Assembly: GCA_963281255.1 (NCBI GenBank)
Contig: OY725505.1
Location: forward strand, 744,001-808,000
Source: Aphrocallistes beatrix
Taxonomy: Eukaryota; Porifera; Hexactinellida; Sceptrulophora; Aphrocallistidae
Direction of reading: 5' to 3'
DNA length: 64,000 nt
This document shows, in pieces, positions 1 to 11,189 of this stretch. Numbering within the stretch: position 1 is the stretch's first letter; each line of letters opens with the position of its first letter. The translations under genes and the position numbers were made by a program. The notes under the pieces are model-generated. The model saw only the letters and a program-made list of their open reading frames with translations, ran no database searches and was not told the DNA's origin.

Positions 1-32
1 CATTAGTTTCATGATATCTTTTATTCGGTTAG

Positions 33-971
33 ATGGATGAAATCTATTTTGAAGAAAAGAATTACGTTGACTGTGCAGTCTGTTCAGAAAGCAAACAAGA
101 TAGCGAGATGATCGAGAAAGAATGCTGTGCACAATTAATCTGCGAAGAATGCATGAAAAGCTACTGCGCTGAGAAGATAAAAGAAGGAATGTTCAAGATT
201 GAATGTCCTTTCACTACATGTGAGAAGAAGTTGGATCACGGGATGATCTTGAACAACCTAGAAGAAGAGACTCATAAGAAGTTATTCAGAAAATTAATAG
301 CAGAGTCATTAAGCAATCCCTGTGTCAAGTCATGTCCTGGTTGCTCTAGGCTGGAGACAATTTCAGATCAGAAGCTCCGGAAAATGGGAAATGGAATTAA
401 GTCTTGGTTTTTTCCTACAAACCCAAAAGAAACTCAAATCAGTTGCCTCGATTGTGATCTCAATTGGTGTTTCCTTTGCCATGCTCCCTGGCACGAGGAC
501 ATATCATGTTCTACTTACATGAAAGGAGATCAAGCATTCACTAAATGGATGAGTTGGAAATCTGGTTCAGAGTTCAATGCTCATTTCTGTCCGAAATGCC
601 ATGTCCCAATCCAACGTTCCACTGGATGTTCTAGTATGGAGTGTACTCAGTGTCAGGTACACTGGTGCTATGACTGTGGACGGTGTGTGGTTTCACATGA
701 TTCCATATTTGGACCGCATTACTTAAAAACAGCACTTAAAGGCTGCCTTGCGCCTCCTTACCTTTACTTCAACAGTATACCTATTACCTACTTCTATCGC
801 ATTCTGTTGCTTATACTCATGCCACTCCAAGCAATTATGGGAATTAAACCACTGCTTAATATAGTGACAATGCCATTAAATATGTTTGCTCAAACAATGT
901 TGCACTTAATACAGTTTTCTTGGAGTTCTTTCATGATGATTTCATCCATATTTATGAAGAATTTAGTGTAA
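33..971 (+). CDS. RBR-type E3 ubiquitin ligase with C-terminal membrane segment
   Basis: A 312-residue protein with RING1-IBR-RING2 architecture. RING1 uses Cys14, Cys17, Cys31/32, Cys37, Cys40, Cys58 and Cys63. The IBR spans about 97-159 and ends in a CxxC...WCFLCH pattern. RING2 begins at Cys186; Cys199, in the TGCSSMEC context, matches the cysteine that accepts ubiquitin from the E2 in known RBR ligases. Residues 245-300 are strongly hydrophobic, so the enzyme is probably anchored in a membrane, as in the RNF144/RNF217 group. A stop codon directly precedes the ATG in frame, but the bases before it (pyrimidine-rich, then AG) could also be a splice acceptor, so an upstream exon outside the window is possible. 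Intact; the substrate is unknown. RBR identity is confident, subfamily is not. Confidence 0.85.
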   Translation: MDEIYFEEKNYVDCAVCSESKQDSEMIEKECCAQLICEECMKSYCAEKIKEGMFKIECPFTTCEKKLDHGMILNNLEEETHKKLFRKLIAESLSNPCVKSCPGCSRLETISDQKLRKMGNGIKSWFFPTNPKETQISCLDCDLNWCFLCHAPWHEDISCSTYMKGDQAFTKWMSWKSGSEFNAHFCPKCHVPIQRSTGCSSMECTQCQVHWCYDCGRCVVSHDSIFGPHYLKTALKGCLAPPYLYFNSIPITYFYRILLLILMPLQAIMGIKPLLNIVTMPLNMFAQTMLHLIQFSWSSFMMISSIFMKNLV

Positions 972-1255
972 CTCTTCAATCCATGTTATGGATTATCTCT
1001 TTATACCAAGATGTGTGAAAAACTGAATTTGCAACATATGTAGAGTCTTTCTGAATAGCCTTTTATATTTTTAGAAAGTCAATGAATAGATTCAGAATAT
1101 GTAACTTTGTAATTGACATGTAAACTGATGCTATTATTTGTGAAGAGTGTATATTTCATAATATCATATTCTTAGTTCCCTTATCGCTAAAGATCATTCC
1201 ATTTATTTATCTAGTTTTATTGTGATATGATTAAGAATATAATGCTTGTATAAAT

Positions 1256-1340
1256 CAGTGCTTCTCAACCGGGGCTCCGCCAAAGTAAATTTCCGGTTCC
1301 CTGAAACTTGGGGGTTCCATAGGGGTTCTTTGACTCATAA
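1256..1340 (+). mobile_element. hAT-like terminal fragment
   Basis: Begins CAGTGCTTCTCAACC, the kind of terminal inverted repeat typical of hAT transposons, followed by GGGGCTCC and GGGGGTTCC subterminal motifs. No matching right end or target duplication was found, so it is probably a solo end. Apart from this fragment, 972-3600 holds only AT-rich sequence and short chance ORFs in which I see no supportable gene. Confidence 0.45.
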
Positions 1341-3601
1341 ACATATACATACTATATTACATTGTTAAAAATATTCTGAATTGAAAATTATTAGCTCATT
1401 CAATATATTGATTGTTATCTGACATATTTTGTGGCAGTAAAGCCACAATTTATAATAAAGAATCATATGAACTGACTTGAGGGATTACATCAACTGTGAT
1501 ACTTAGATATGTCACCAGTTTGACACGATATCACTGCGAAACATAATTTAAATCAGTTACAAATACACATATACATGTCATGGCCTCTTTATTTTATGAA
1601 TCTTGAACTGAGTCCTTCTGTCAAATGAAGCAGTATACTTTGTTCAATTTTATATTACAAAAAAAATCCAAATAATTCCATCGATATTTTGGAGAAAGAT
1701 TTCGTTATGGAAGAAAAATACATTGGATTCTAGATGCTTCCACAAAGAGCCTTACACATGCTAATGCAGATATGATGGAACCTCTCATAGAAATTCACAG
1801 ATAACCCATGAAGAACATATTCCAGACATTCGATAACAACGAAGCAAGGTTTTGCGTTTATGTTTTGAAAAAAGGGGAAATGAAAATACTTTCCGAAGGG
1901 GTAATCAAAACTCTAGTACAATTTTCCAACATGTATCTATGTGAGAAAGGTTTTTCTGTCTTACACACATAGAGGCGAAATGACCCAATGCAGCTTATCA
2001 AAATACAATAATTGTCAAATAATTTCTCCAATGATAATTCAGAATAATTCAAAAGAAACCAAACAACTCCATATATAGTAACTTCCTATTAGACAATACA
2101 GTAGAGCTTAGTCAGTTCGTACTCAACTAGATATATTACACGAGATTAAAAAGCACTCTACTATCTGCTCTTAGATACTAAAAACGTTTGATAATCTGTT
2201 ATTTGCTTGTCTGAATTGATTGAAGAGCTGGCAAGGTAATTAGTAGGTACCAAAGGATGAGTCTACGAATTAAGCTTTATTATCCAAGCTAACCTTTCAG
2301 AACTTCCAATACAAGTGTGCAAAGAACGTTTGTATACTAGTAACATATTTCCAAGATGTGTGGATTTGTCCCTAATTGTTGATGAATTATTGATTTTAGA
2401 AGGCTGATTAATACACTATTTGATTATCTTGGATTGAAGTAACTTGTCTTTGCTTTTTTCACCCATTCCAAACTTCCTATTGAGTATCACTTCCTTTGCG
2501 AGTTTGTCTATGTATTTCTATCTTTGGAACTTATTGGATTTAAAGCAAAATCAAAAGCATTTACTCTTCCCTGTATATACACCACACCCACACCAGATTA
2601 TTTTGATAAAGTCCGCTGGTCTGAGTTTTACTTCATTTGCTAAGATATTGTGTTTAACTACTTTCAACCAATTTTCTACTATGGCATTCAAATACAACAA
2701 TTTGTTCTTACTTTGATTCTTTACTTGCCCTCGATACATAGTTAAGTTTGTGACTGAATCGACGCATAACATGAACAGAACATATATGGACTACTGTTTT
2801 GGAATACCTCGCAGAACTACAATACCATATTTAGTCATTTTCTAGAAAATATTAAGATATCCTACCAGAGTAATTCAGCACTATGATTAGAGTCATAATG
2901 CTTGAAAATGCAGTTGAGATAATACTATTAGTGCCGTTCAAGCGTTACGTAACGCAAAATTCTCTGAGTTTAGATACCCCTCTCCCTGTGTCACGCTTTC
3001 TCACTGTCTTATAATACAACAATAATAGAGCTTTCTAACTTTGCTGCTCCCGTACCCCCTTGGAAACGATACGTAGTTGGAACGGTCCCTTGCAATAGAT
3101 TCATTGGCATAGATCGCCAACGTGAACACATACTTAACCATTTCAGCTCTGCAATGGAGCGCTAGACTAAAGAGCTTTCATTATTCCTGTTTTTGTTGGC
3201 ATTCATAGGACAATCAAACATAATGCGTATGATCCTTCAATGCAAACTTTCTGTCTACAAATAATTGTCAGAGATATGCATGCCTGAATAAGCAACATGA
3301 ATAATAGGATAAATCATATCGATATTTCCCATCATAATTGCTTCATGGACTGTACACACCAGACATCATGTCTACCTGTTTTCTCCTAAAAAGGAATTCG
3401 CTCGCAATAAATACGAGAGTAGTTTCAGCATCTAAATATGTATCAGTAATTTAGTTCTTTGTGACCCAATGATTATGCGAATAGGTACACCTGACTGTTT
3501 AGTAATATTATGTAATATGATAATTCAATAAAATTACATATGCAATATTATAATTCAAGTAATGACAAGATTAGACTAGGAGTATCATATGCTTCCAGAA
3601 G

Positions 3602-3609
3602 TATATAAG
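3602..3609 (+). promoter_or_regulatory. TATA box of the first seven-helix gene
   Basis: TATATAAG lies 65-72 bp before the ATG at 3674. The spacing matches that of the other intact genes here. Confidence 0.5.
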
Positions 3610-3673
3610 TAAGTATGAATTCACTATCCAACAGACACACAATAATTTACTAAAGCAAGTGATCATTTTCGAA

Positions 3674-4813
3674 ATGATTTCCAGTACCAACTTCCATATC
3701 AAACTTGATCAGGACATGGCTTACTACCATGTGACTTATATATGCATATGCACTGCATTATCAGTGCTATGGGATGTCTACTTCGTGAAGAGGATGCTGT
3801 ACTTCATTAAACTATATCGTGAAAAAATAGAGGAAGCTAAAACTGACATACTCGGTAACTCCTCACAGCTAGCAGTCCAGTATAAGGTTGATATAGTCAA
3901 ATACATGTTTCTGCTAACGATTAATGTCACTGAGATGAGTGGAATGGTGATGTATGGATTAGGCAGTCACTTCTTGACACGGCGAAATACAAGTAACCGT
4001 ACAATTAGTAATTGCACCATTGGAAATACCTTTAACATTGAATTGCATGATCTCATTGGAAATCCAATGGCAAAAGTATATATTTCGTTAGCTCAAGCAG
4101 AGTTTTTAATCTCCATTGCACTTGTGATATGCCTCATGAAGTATCTAGATGTTGCATACCATAACATCAATGTTAAACCGTTTCGTTTCATCAAATCTTT
4201 CCTTCTGATTTCATCTTTGATTGGCGTAGTCCTAATCGTAACTGGATCTGTCCCGCAATTGTTCATCTTGCATGAGTTCTGTGAGCCTATAATAGAGTTT
4301 GTATATCTCTGTGTATGGATTAGACAAACTCGAACCTTTTATAGAACACTGAAGTGGAGGTCAGTAGAGTTTCGGGTTAGAGGGAGAAGTATTCAGATGG
4401 TGAGGAGGTCAATTAAAAATTACCAACAGTTCGCATTCATTATGGGTTTATTGGGAATAGGGATTGTGTGTATGATTTTGACTGAGTTTTTGCAAACATA
4501 TTTTTTCTTGTTTCTCACTTTAGTTCGCTACGGTCCTTGTCTATTCCATCTTCTCTATAATACTCCTTTTTACCAACCAATATTCAATACACAGCTTCAA
4601 CTGGAAGCTCTAAACACCTTTAATCCTATTTTTTCAAGGATTGAAACGATTTTAAGTATAATCTCTCCTATATTCATAGGGTTACAGTATGTTCTCGTCA
4701 CGATTATATTTTTCGGTGAGAGACTTCTGAGGAAGCTGAATTACCGTTTTGGAAGAGTGCGCACAAGGTTCACTCCTAATCTTACTAACCCTCTTCTCAT
4801 CAATTCCCATTAA
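3674..4813 (+). CDS. Orphan seven-helix membrane protein, family member 1
   Basis: About 379 residues from the ATG at 3674; the frame stays open to a GTG at 3659, but the ATG is the better start given the TATA box. I see about seven hydrophobic segments (roughly residues 17-38, 82-102, 139-160, 172-199, 201-217, 252-285 and 330-352). Putative N-glycosylation sites (NRT, NCT) lie between helices 2 and 3. A basic loop between helices 5 and 6 carries RTFYRTLKWR followed by many arginines. The topology resembles a GPCR, but I recognise no known receptor motif, so the ligand and role are unknown. It is collinear over its whole length with the broken copy at 26549-27697 and more distantly related to the gene at 44132. 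Intact; single exon; ends in TAA. Confidence 0.75.
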   Translation: MISSTNFHIKLDQDMAYYHVTYICICTALSVLWDVYFVKRMLYFIKLYREKIEEAKTDILGNSSQLAVQYKVDIVKYMFLLTINVTEMSGMVMYGLGSHFLTRRNTSNRTISNCTIGNTFNIELHDLIGNPMAKVYISLAQAEFLISIALVICLMKYLDVAYHNINVKPFRFIKSFLLISSLIGVVLIVTGSVPQLFILHEFCEPIIEFVYLCVWIRQTRTFYRTLKWRSVEFRVRGRSIQMVRRSIKNYQQFAFIMGLLGIGIVCMILTEFLQTYFFLFLTLVRYGPCLFHLLYNTPFYQPIFNTQLQLEALNTFNPIFSRIETILSIISPIFIGLQYVLVTIIFFGERLLRKLNYRFGRVRTRFTPNLTNPLLINSH

Positions 4814-5214
4814 AATTGATCTTGTATCTGTTTATTCTGTTTTGTTTGCATTAAATTAAATGTTCATTAGAATATGTGATAATGATAACTCTCTTAATTT
4901 ATCCAGACAATTAACACAATAGGCTCAACTGGTGGCATTTTAGGAGCCAGTTGCCAATCCAGAATTGATCGAATTAAATCTAATTTTGTCATTCAGAAAA
5001 AAGCTCAATGTTGATTTGTTTCGATCGCATTTTAAAAAATCAGCCTTAACGTGTAATAGGAAAAGTAGACCACTATTGGAATTTGGAAGCCTACTGTTGT
5101 TAGTTCAGATTCCGAGCAGGTATAGCTCAAATTCCATGGAAACATTGTACTTTTACATATTCTATTCGAAAAATGTGATCTGACCGAATATATTTCAAAG
5201 CCAGTCACATTAGG

Positions 5215-5375
5215 GTCGCTGTCACTGAAAGATTGGTCCAGAGAACCAATTTTTTCATAGAAAATCGGTCCTAAGCTGAAAATCTTGGTCCTACTATGGA
5301 CTAATTTTCCATGGAATTTTGCTTCACCTGGACCAATTTTTTCATGGAAAATTGCTCCTGAGCTGAAAGATGCCA
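5215..5375. repeat. Dispersed repeat with GGACCAATTTT motifs
   Basis: Contains several copies of GGACCAATTTTTTCATGG and its reverse complement. The same family is amplified at 61790-61970 and 62640-63420, where GGTCCGGGGGACCA variants dominate. Non-coding; the short ORFs over it are by-products of the repeat. Confidence 0.6.
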
Positions 5376-5754
5376 AGTCCCAGTGAACAGTTCATTTCGC
5401 TATTGAGAAGGGTTCAGGTGAAATCAATTTATGATTTTTTAAATACTCAATGCTAATAAGAATGATAATAAAATGGAATAAAAATTAAGTATAACAATAT
5501 TAAAATCAAGCGAACTTGTTAAAATGTTGTAAATAATGAAATTCAGTTTATACAGCACAGTATCGGAGAGAGTAAAACACGGGCCCAGGACTGGCATGTG
5601 TATGGGTCCCTTTCTCTAAATTAATTTATAATTTTACTCAAAAAATACATGTATTAATAAAATGTCGGTCAACAGACCAATAGTGCAGCGCCAGGAAGTG
5701 ACCCGGAGCATGAAAAGTGAATATCGGAATACATCGGGAAATACTCATTTTAGG

Positions 5755-6330
5755 GAATTCTAAGTGTGAAAGTCGGAATCTACATTAAAATTCCCTATAT
5801 TAGCCGTTGAGAACTCGCTTCTAGCTCAAAATAAGATTTTTTCCAAAAGGTGTGAAAATATGTATATATACATATGTTAGGAACTCATAAAATACTTAGG
5901 TTACCACTTTCTAAGTACGAAAATTGGAATCTACATATTCAAATATCCTATATTAGCCGTTGAGAACTCGCTTCTAGCTCAAAATAAGATTTTTACCAAA
6001 AGGTGTGAAAATATGTATATATACTACTACATATGTTAGAAACTCATAAAATACTTAGATTACCACTTTCTAAGTACGAAAATTGGAATCTACATATAAA
6101 AATATCCTATATTAGCCGTTGAGAACTCGCTTTTAGCTCAAAATAAAACTTTTTTAAAAAGGTGTGAAAATATGTATATATCAATATGTTAATAACTCAT
6201 AAAAGATTCATGTTATTGCTTTCAAACCGCGAAAATCAGATCCAACATGGTGAAATACCCTACATTAGTCGTTGAGATCTTACTTATATCTTTAAGCAAA
6301 GCTTTGCGGTGGGAGGTGTTAAAATATGTA
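5755..6330. repeat. Tandem array of a ~150-160 bp module (about four units)
   Basis: The landmark TAGCCGTTGAGAACTCGCTT recurs at about 5801, 5953, 6113 and, diverged, 6266, a period of 152-160 bp. Each unit also carries AAGGTGTGAAAATATGTATATA and ACTCATAAAA. Related single modules occur near 20690-20800, 30080-30370 and 52390-52670. The fourth unit merges into the dispersed repeat that follows. Confidence 0.75.
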
Positions 6331-6860
6331 TATATACTCATAAAAACCGAAAGTGATGAGATTTTGCGAAAAAAAGTCGACGGTGCACATCTACACCATA
6401 AAGAGATCCTACATGCGAAATTTGGTAAAATTCGGACTGTTAGATTTCGCAGTAGCGCGCGTACGGACATACATACATACATACATACATACATACATAC
6501 ATACATACATACATACATACATACATACATACATACATACATACATACATACATACATACATACATACATACATACATACATACATACATACATACATAC
6601 ATACATACATACATACATACATACATACGGACGGACGAGATACTCCGTCCATGCCATAAGGGCATCTCCCTATAGGAGCTGCACTAAAAATGATGACTCA
6701 TCACTTTGTTATGACGTCATCATTGCTCATCAAAATTTTAAAAATTGATAATTTTTGTGCGATATCGATTATAACAGTAGGGCAGATGTATTTAGAGATG
6801 TTATCTTCCATATAATAAATCAATGGTGACCGCCAGCCGCGCAGCGCAAGCAAGCTGTAT
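6190..6860 (+). repeat. Dispersed repeat with a (CATA)n tract, copy A
   Basis: Closely similar to 19290-19640. In order: a module with TTGCTTTCAAACCGCGAAAATC, AGATTTCGCAGTAGCGCGCGTAC, then about 40 CATA units (6467-6628; copy B has about four), GGACGGACGAGATACTCCGTCC, and CTATAGGAGCTGCACTAAAAATGA. It continues through a TGACGTCATCA palindrome and ATTTAGAGATGTTATCTT, which resembles the unit of the minisatellite at 54745-56290, to a CGCGCAGCGCAAGCAAGC end. The ORFs across the CATA tract are artefacts of a 12-bp open frame. Confidence 0.75.
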
Positions 6861-7043
6861 ATATATGCAGGCGAACGTGTTATAACGGCCACTCTATATA
6901 ACGGTAACCTGTCTATAGCGGTCAAAAATCCATTACTGACTGTGTATAACGGCCACTGATTCTAACCAATCAAATTCTTAAGTTAATGAGGAGATAAAAT
7001 CTCTGTTTGCATTATTCTGAGTTTTGAATTATTCGTGTTAGTA

Positions 7044-7301
7044 TTAACGAGGTTCTAAAGTACCGTAAATTGGGGCGGCGTTCTGTAATTCGATTGGTTG
7101 GAATCGTCTCAATTTGCAATCAGGTGACAATACCAAGAATGCAATGTTCTCATTTCTAAGAATAAACACAGTTCTATCATTGTAAAAGATAAACCAACAA
7201 TGAAATAACATTCCATCTGTAACCAACGTGCATTCCATAAATTCACGGTGCTTTCCCTGACAACCAGGAACATGCTGTGGTATGCTCAGGTGGTACAGCA
7301 T
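7044..7301 (-). CDS. Hypothetical 85-residue ORF, one of a duplicated pair
   Basis: Unknown protein containing a CQGKHREFMECTLVTDG stretch. Its first ~50 codons, including the ATG, are matched by the ORF at 11622-11804, which sits in a duplicated segment (about 7000-7370 versus 11190-11870). Most differences between the two change the amino acid, which argues against strong selection. It may be an exon or a relic. The later part of this ORF diverges where the 11-kb copy carries extra sequence. Confidence 0.25.
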   Translation of the reverse strand: MLYHLSIPQHVPGCQGKHREFMECTLVTDGMLFHCWFIFYNDRTVFILRNENIAFLVLSPDCKLRRFQPIELQNAAPIYGTLEPR

Positions 7302-7905
7302 GTGTCCTAACTAAATTATTCATTCATTTTATCTCTAAACACGAATGAGATCATTCTAGTACGAATAAGATGGAGTGGAGAATATAACTAAAAGCAGTGA
7401 GGTGTCAAGTTTATGAACTAAACAGCCATTAGTTCCTGTTACAGTTCAGTTAGAGTAGTCAGAGTGTTAGAGGCTCAGGAATACTCTAAAACCTCAAAAC
7501 AGCTGGAAACAAACAGTGAGTATCGTGTCAGAGGATTGTGAATAGAGTTGATAGAAACTACAAAGATATCTCATCACAACAAAATAGCGTTGAAATATCA
7601 TAATCAGAGGTTTATCTAGGTGCTCGGCCGGCACTTATAGGTGCCAGTCTGGTATCGTCGGAGGAGCAAAGGTGCTTACAGTGTGATTCTACTTTGGCGT
7701 CAGGTTGCCATCACCCCTGGAATTACAAGATAAATCCCTGTTTGGGTGCCATGTAACTTTTATCACCTCTAAAAAAGTGCCGGACTGGAAAATCTTAGAT
7801 AAAACCATGATCATAATTCAATGGTGATGCATTAGTTCGTGTGTTTCCTGAATAATCGCGGGAATTAAGTAAGGAAATTAGATACGTGATTACTATCTTA
7901 AATTT

Positions 7906-8190
7906 GGTAAGCGGACATTTCGTCACATAGACATTTTGTCTCCTGAACATAAGTTACCAGATAATGAGTAGCGTCCCTGGAATTTTTTGTCCCCGAAAAA
8001 ATCGTCTCATTAGAGACTAAAATAAACGGGTACTAATATGTAAGGAACGGAAATTGAGGCTTTTGGAGTATATTTGAAAAAAAGGGTGAAAATGAGGGCT
8101 TTTTATTGAGAAATAAGTAGGTGCAAATTGGGCATTTGGGAACAAAATTCCGCGTGACGAATTGTTTATGCGACGAAGTGTCCGCCATTC
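7906..8190. mobile_element. MULE-like MITE, copy 1 (9-bp TSD CTTAAATTT)
   Basis: Ends GGTAAGCGGACATTTCGTC and GACGAAGTGTCCGCCATTC are imperfect inverted repeats. The 9-bp duplication CTTAAATTT is exact at 7897-7905 and 8191-8199. The inside matches the copy at 31620-31998 (ACTAAAATAAAC..ACTAATATGTAAGGAA and TGAGGCTTTTGGAGT). A 9-bp duplication points to Mutator-like transposition; there is no coding capacity. The rest of 8200-9090 shows no supportable gene. Confidence 0.75.
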
Positions 8191-9090
8191 CTTAAATTTG
8201 AGATATTTTAAACATGTTTCATGCTTCATCTAACCTCTCTAAAAGGAGCCAGCATTCTAACTATATATCTACCCTAATGCTAAAACATTCTACAACTCCT
8301 TAGAATAAAGTTTTGAATAAAAAGAGTTCCTCTTTCCTTTGGTCGAATTATTCATAAAGAGAAATCCACTGAGAAATCCCAGCTACTATTCTAGGGTTTA
8401 GGGAAACATGAAAAAACTGATAACCGAACAGAAAACAAAAATATCATTCAGCGATGACCTGGTAACAATAAAAACATTCGTCTCCTAGAATCCCTTAGAA
8501 GAATCAAAATCATACAAACAAACAACTCACCCTAATTCTGTGTCACTAAATCTGAAGACAGTAGGATCATTCATCATTTTGTATAGCGACGATTTTGACC
8601 CTGCGGAATGTGGCACTTCATACTCAGGGCGGGAAGTGGAGAATTCTTTGCGGGGAACTTGGGCAGTTTGCGGCGATCACTCAGTGACGAATCAACAGAG
8701 GACTTTCGAACCAATTTCGGAGGTGACAAAAATGTGACGTCATGTCTACACGTCTCGTTAATGTGAGACAGCTATAAGATGTAGCAACTCTCAAATTCTA
8801 TTGGGCCATTCTAGAATGAAAGTGTGAGGTCCCAGCCACTTCTAATGCCATTCAACAGCTAGTCAAACGTACAGTTAAACAATAAAACAGTGAGGTAGGA
8901 AATATGTCATCTAAATGGTATACAAGAATATAATCAATAGAGCAACTGAAATGGATTAAATTTGGTCATTTTTAAGAATAAAGTTATTTTGAAAATAGGG
9001 AAAATAAATAATAATTATCATTTACACAACAATCAAGAAATCTTATTAGAACATATGTATATATATTCATCTATATCTACATATTGACAG

Positions 9091-10332
9091 CTAACTTGAA
9101 TATATTACAAGCTGTGGAACATTATCACTTGGCCTAATCACTACAAGTTTCAATTGTTGCGTCAGAGCAATACCTAGTGGACTCGATAACCCAGGAAAGT
9201 GCTGTCTATCTCCTATCGTGTGGAGGAGTGTTCCATTAGGAGAGAACACTTTGATGCAGTGATCCCAAGCATCGCTGAGAAGCAGATTCTTCTCAGCATC
9301 CAGACAGAAGTTGTTGGCTTCTCGAGCTTGCATTCCTGAATCTCCAAGTGTGATGAAGGAACGTAGCATGTCTCCAGCGAGAGAGAACACGTGCACACAG
9401 GGATTGTCTTTACTGAGGATGTATATTTCTTCTGTGGTTAGCTTCACGTCATGAGGGTAATGCATTGACACGTGAGTAATAGAACGTTGGAATTCGAGGG
9501 ACTCGTCTAGGATTTGGATTCTGTGATTGTTAGAATCTGCGATGTAGAGATCTCCGTTGTCTGAGACAGTGAGTTGTCCAGGAGAGTTGAACTTTCCATC
9601 ACTAGATCCCTTGCCCAATAACGCAGCCACGGGATGGATGTCTGCTTCTATTTTGAATTGGAAAACTCCGGGTACATTTAGGTCTGTTACGTATACGTTA
9701 TTGCTGTGGAATGCTATACCCCAAGGACATTCCATACGTTCATGCTTGAAACTATCCAGGAAATCCCCACTCTCTGAAAATATTGACACTCTAGCGCACT
9801 CAACATAAGATCCCTCAGCGACATAAATATGGTTGGTTGTGTCATCGATAGCGACTCTATTAGGATAAAAAAGCTGTCCAGGATTCGTCCCTTTCTTTCC
9901 TACTGCTACTATCCGTTCCATTTGTCGGTATTGGGGGATGACAGGCACTGCTTCTTCTAGAACATCCCCCAGAGCTAGGATCAGCTGCTCCAGCTGTTCA
10001 CTCTCTCCCTGGAACTTCAGTCGTGTCTCAGGCTGAGGTAGTCTCACCTCTGTTAGCTTAGCTTCGATGTCAGCTAGCAATCTCTCTTGCAGATCTCGGA
10101 GTTCGGTGTCTTTAATCTTTCTCTCTACTCCCGCTTTGGTTCTTAGAAGTTCTTGCTCCTTCTGTGCGCGGTGTGGTTCTCGTGCGGCCATTTCGAGGCG
10201 TCTCTCGTTTGCTTCAGCGAGGACAGTCATTCTTCGGTGGTTCACACATGCGACCACTCTATCGAAGAAGTGGTTTATGTGCACCTCAATGGGATCCACG
10301 GGTTGTGGTGCATCTGGATAACGAGCAGCCAT
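9091..10332 (-). CDS. Coiled-coil NHL-repeat protein 1 (TRIM-NHL-like, no RING)
   Basis: 413 residues. The ATG at 10332 gives MAARYP, matching MAVRYP and MAERYP in paralogues; four further codons lead up to a TTG, which is unlikely to be the start. A conserved N-terminal block (about 10-33, VDPIEVHINHFFDRV) is followed by a charged coiled coil (about 35-95), then a PETRLKFQGESEQLEQL linker, then about six NHL repeats (about 145-413). Repeats show HIYVAEG, NVYVTD, DLYIADSNNHRIQIL and KNLLLSD signatures. NHL propellers in TRIM2/3/71 and Brat bind RNA or protein; no RING or B-box is present, so any ubiquitin role would need a partner. Intact, TAG stop, TATA box 90 bp upstream. Confidence 0.85.
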   Translation of the reverse strand: MAARYPDAPQPVDPIEVHINHFFDRVVACVNHRRMTVLAEANERRLEMAAREPHRAQKEQELLRTKAGVERKIKDTELRDLQERLLADIEAKLTEVRLPQPETRLKFQGESEQLEQLILALGDVLEEAVPVIPQYRQMERIVAVGKKGTNPGQLFYPNRVAIDDTTNHIYVAEGSYVECARVSIFSESGDFLDSFKHERMECPWGIAFHSNNVYVTDLNVPGVFQFKIEADIHPVAALLGKGSSDGKFNSPGQLTVSDNGDLYIADSNNHRIQILDESLEFQRSITHVSMHYPHDVKLTTEEIYILSKDNPCVHVFSLAGDMLRSFITLGDSGMQAREANNFCLDAEKNLLLSDAWDHCIKVFSPNGTLLHTIGDRQHFPGLSSPLGIALTQQLKLVVIRPSDNVPQLVIYSS

Positions 10333-10417
10333 TTCAAAGTACAAATATAAATTGTAAAAAATTTTTTGCTAAGTTTAGAAGATTTGTGTTATGTTAGTGG
10401 AATACAAATACTAGTAG

Positions 10418-10426
10418 CTTATATAG
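10418..10426 (-). promoter_or_regulatory. TATA box of NHL gene 1
   Basis: On the minus strand CTATATAAG lies about 90 bp before the ATG at 10332. Just beyond it, a ~40-bp sequence (TACAGTGGcAGGGATTGGAATG) occurs twice, at about 10428 and 10570. Confidence 0.45.
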
Positions 10427-11189
10427 TTACAGTGGCAGGGATTGGAATGTGAATCAATCGATGGAGTTCAGTTATTTTGAATAGTGCTTTTCAACCATTT
10501 CTGACCTATATTCTCTGGACCACTGAGGGCCCATGGATCCCAGGTATGGAACCACTGTATAGGTTACATAGCTACAGTGGAAGGGATTGGAATGTGAATA
10601 AATTTGATGATGCTTAGTTACTAATAAAGTTCACGACTATTGGCCATTCGGGCCATTAATCTCAATTTCATGATTAAAGCGGTATGCAGCGCTGAATTTC
10701 GCGGGAATGGCAGGACCAATTGAAATGTATTTACAAGGAATACAAAAAGCGGGACATAATGGGACAATTTCAATTAAGTTTATCATTCAGACTGAAAGAG
10801 TAAGACAGGACTGTAAAATTATTCAATTGTTGTGTATTAAGAATTTGAAATCAGGAAAAAATAAAACAAACAAACTTGACAATAAACAATTAAATAATGT
10901 TTATACAGCATCTGTATTGGATTACTTTCAAAGAAAGCAGGGTTGCTATGTTGTTGAATGGTGGAATGTGTGAGATGGAACAATGGTCCACTTTCAAACA
11001 CCTCCGAGAACATAGTGTCAGCAGGAAGAGTATGTATTTGGTTGAGGGAGCAGAGTAGGTGGTTGATGTGTCCTACAGCTTGTTAGTGGAGTTCAAGATT
11101 CTTCGTAGAATTACAAAATATTTACTGAGGAATTCATGTTAAACAGAAGAATACAGACTTCCAATCAAACTGAGGATTCTAACCATCAA

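Noticed and set aside
6222-6748. Several ORFs of HTYI or MYVC repeats
   Set aside because: Translations of a CATA microsatellite in different frames.
10487-10556. A complete hAT MITE between two ~40-bp direct repeats
   Set aside because: Ends AGTGCTTTTCAACC and GGAACCACTG only partly match and no 8-bp duplication is present.
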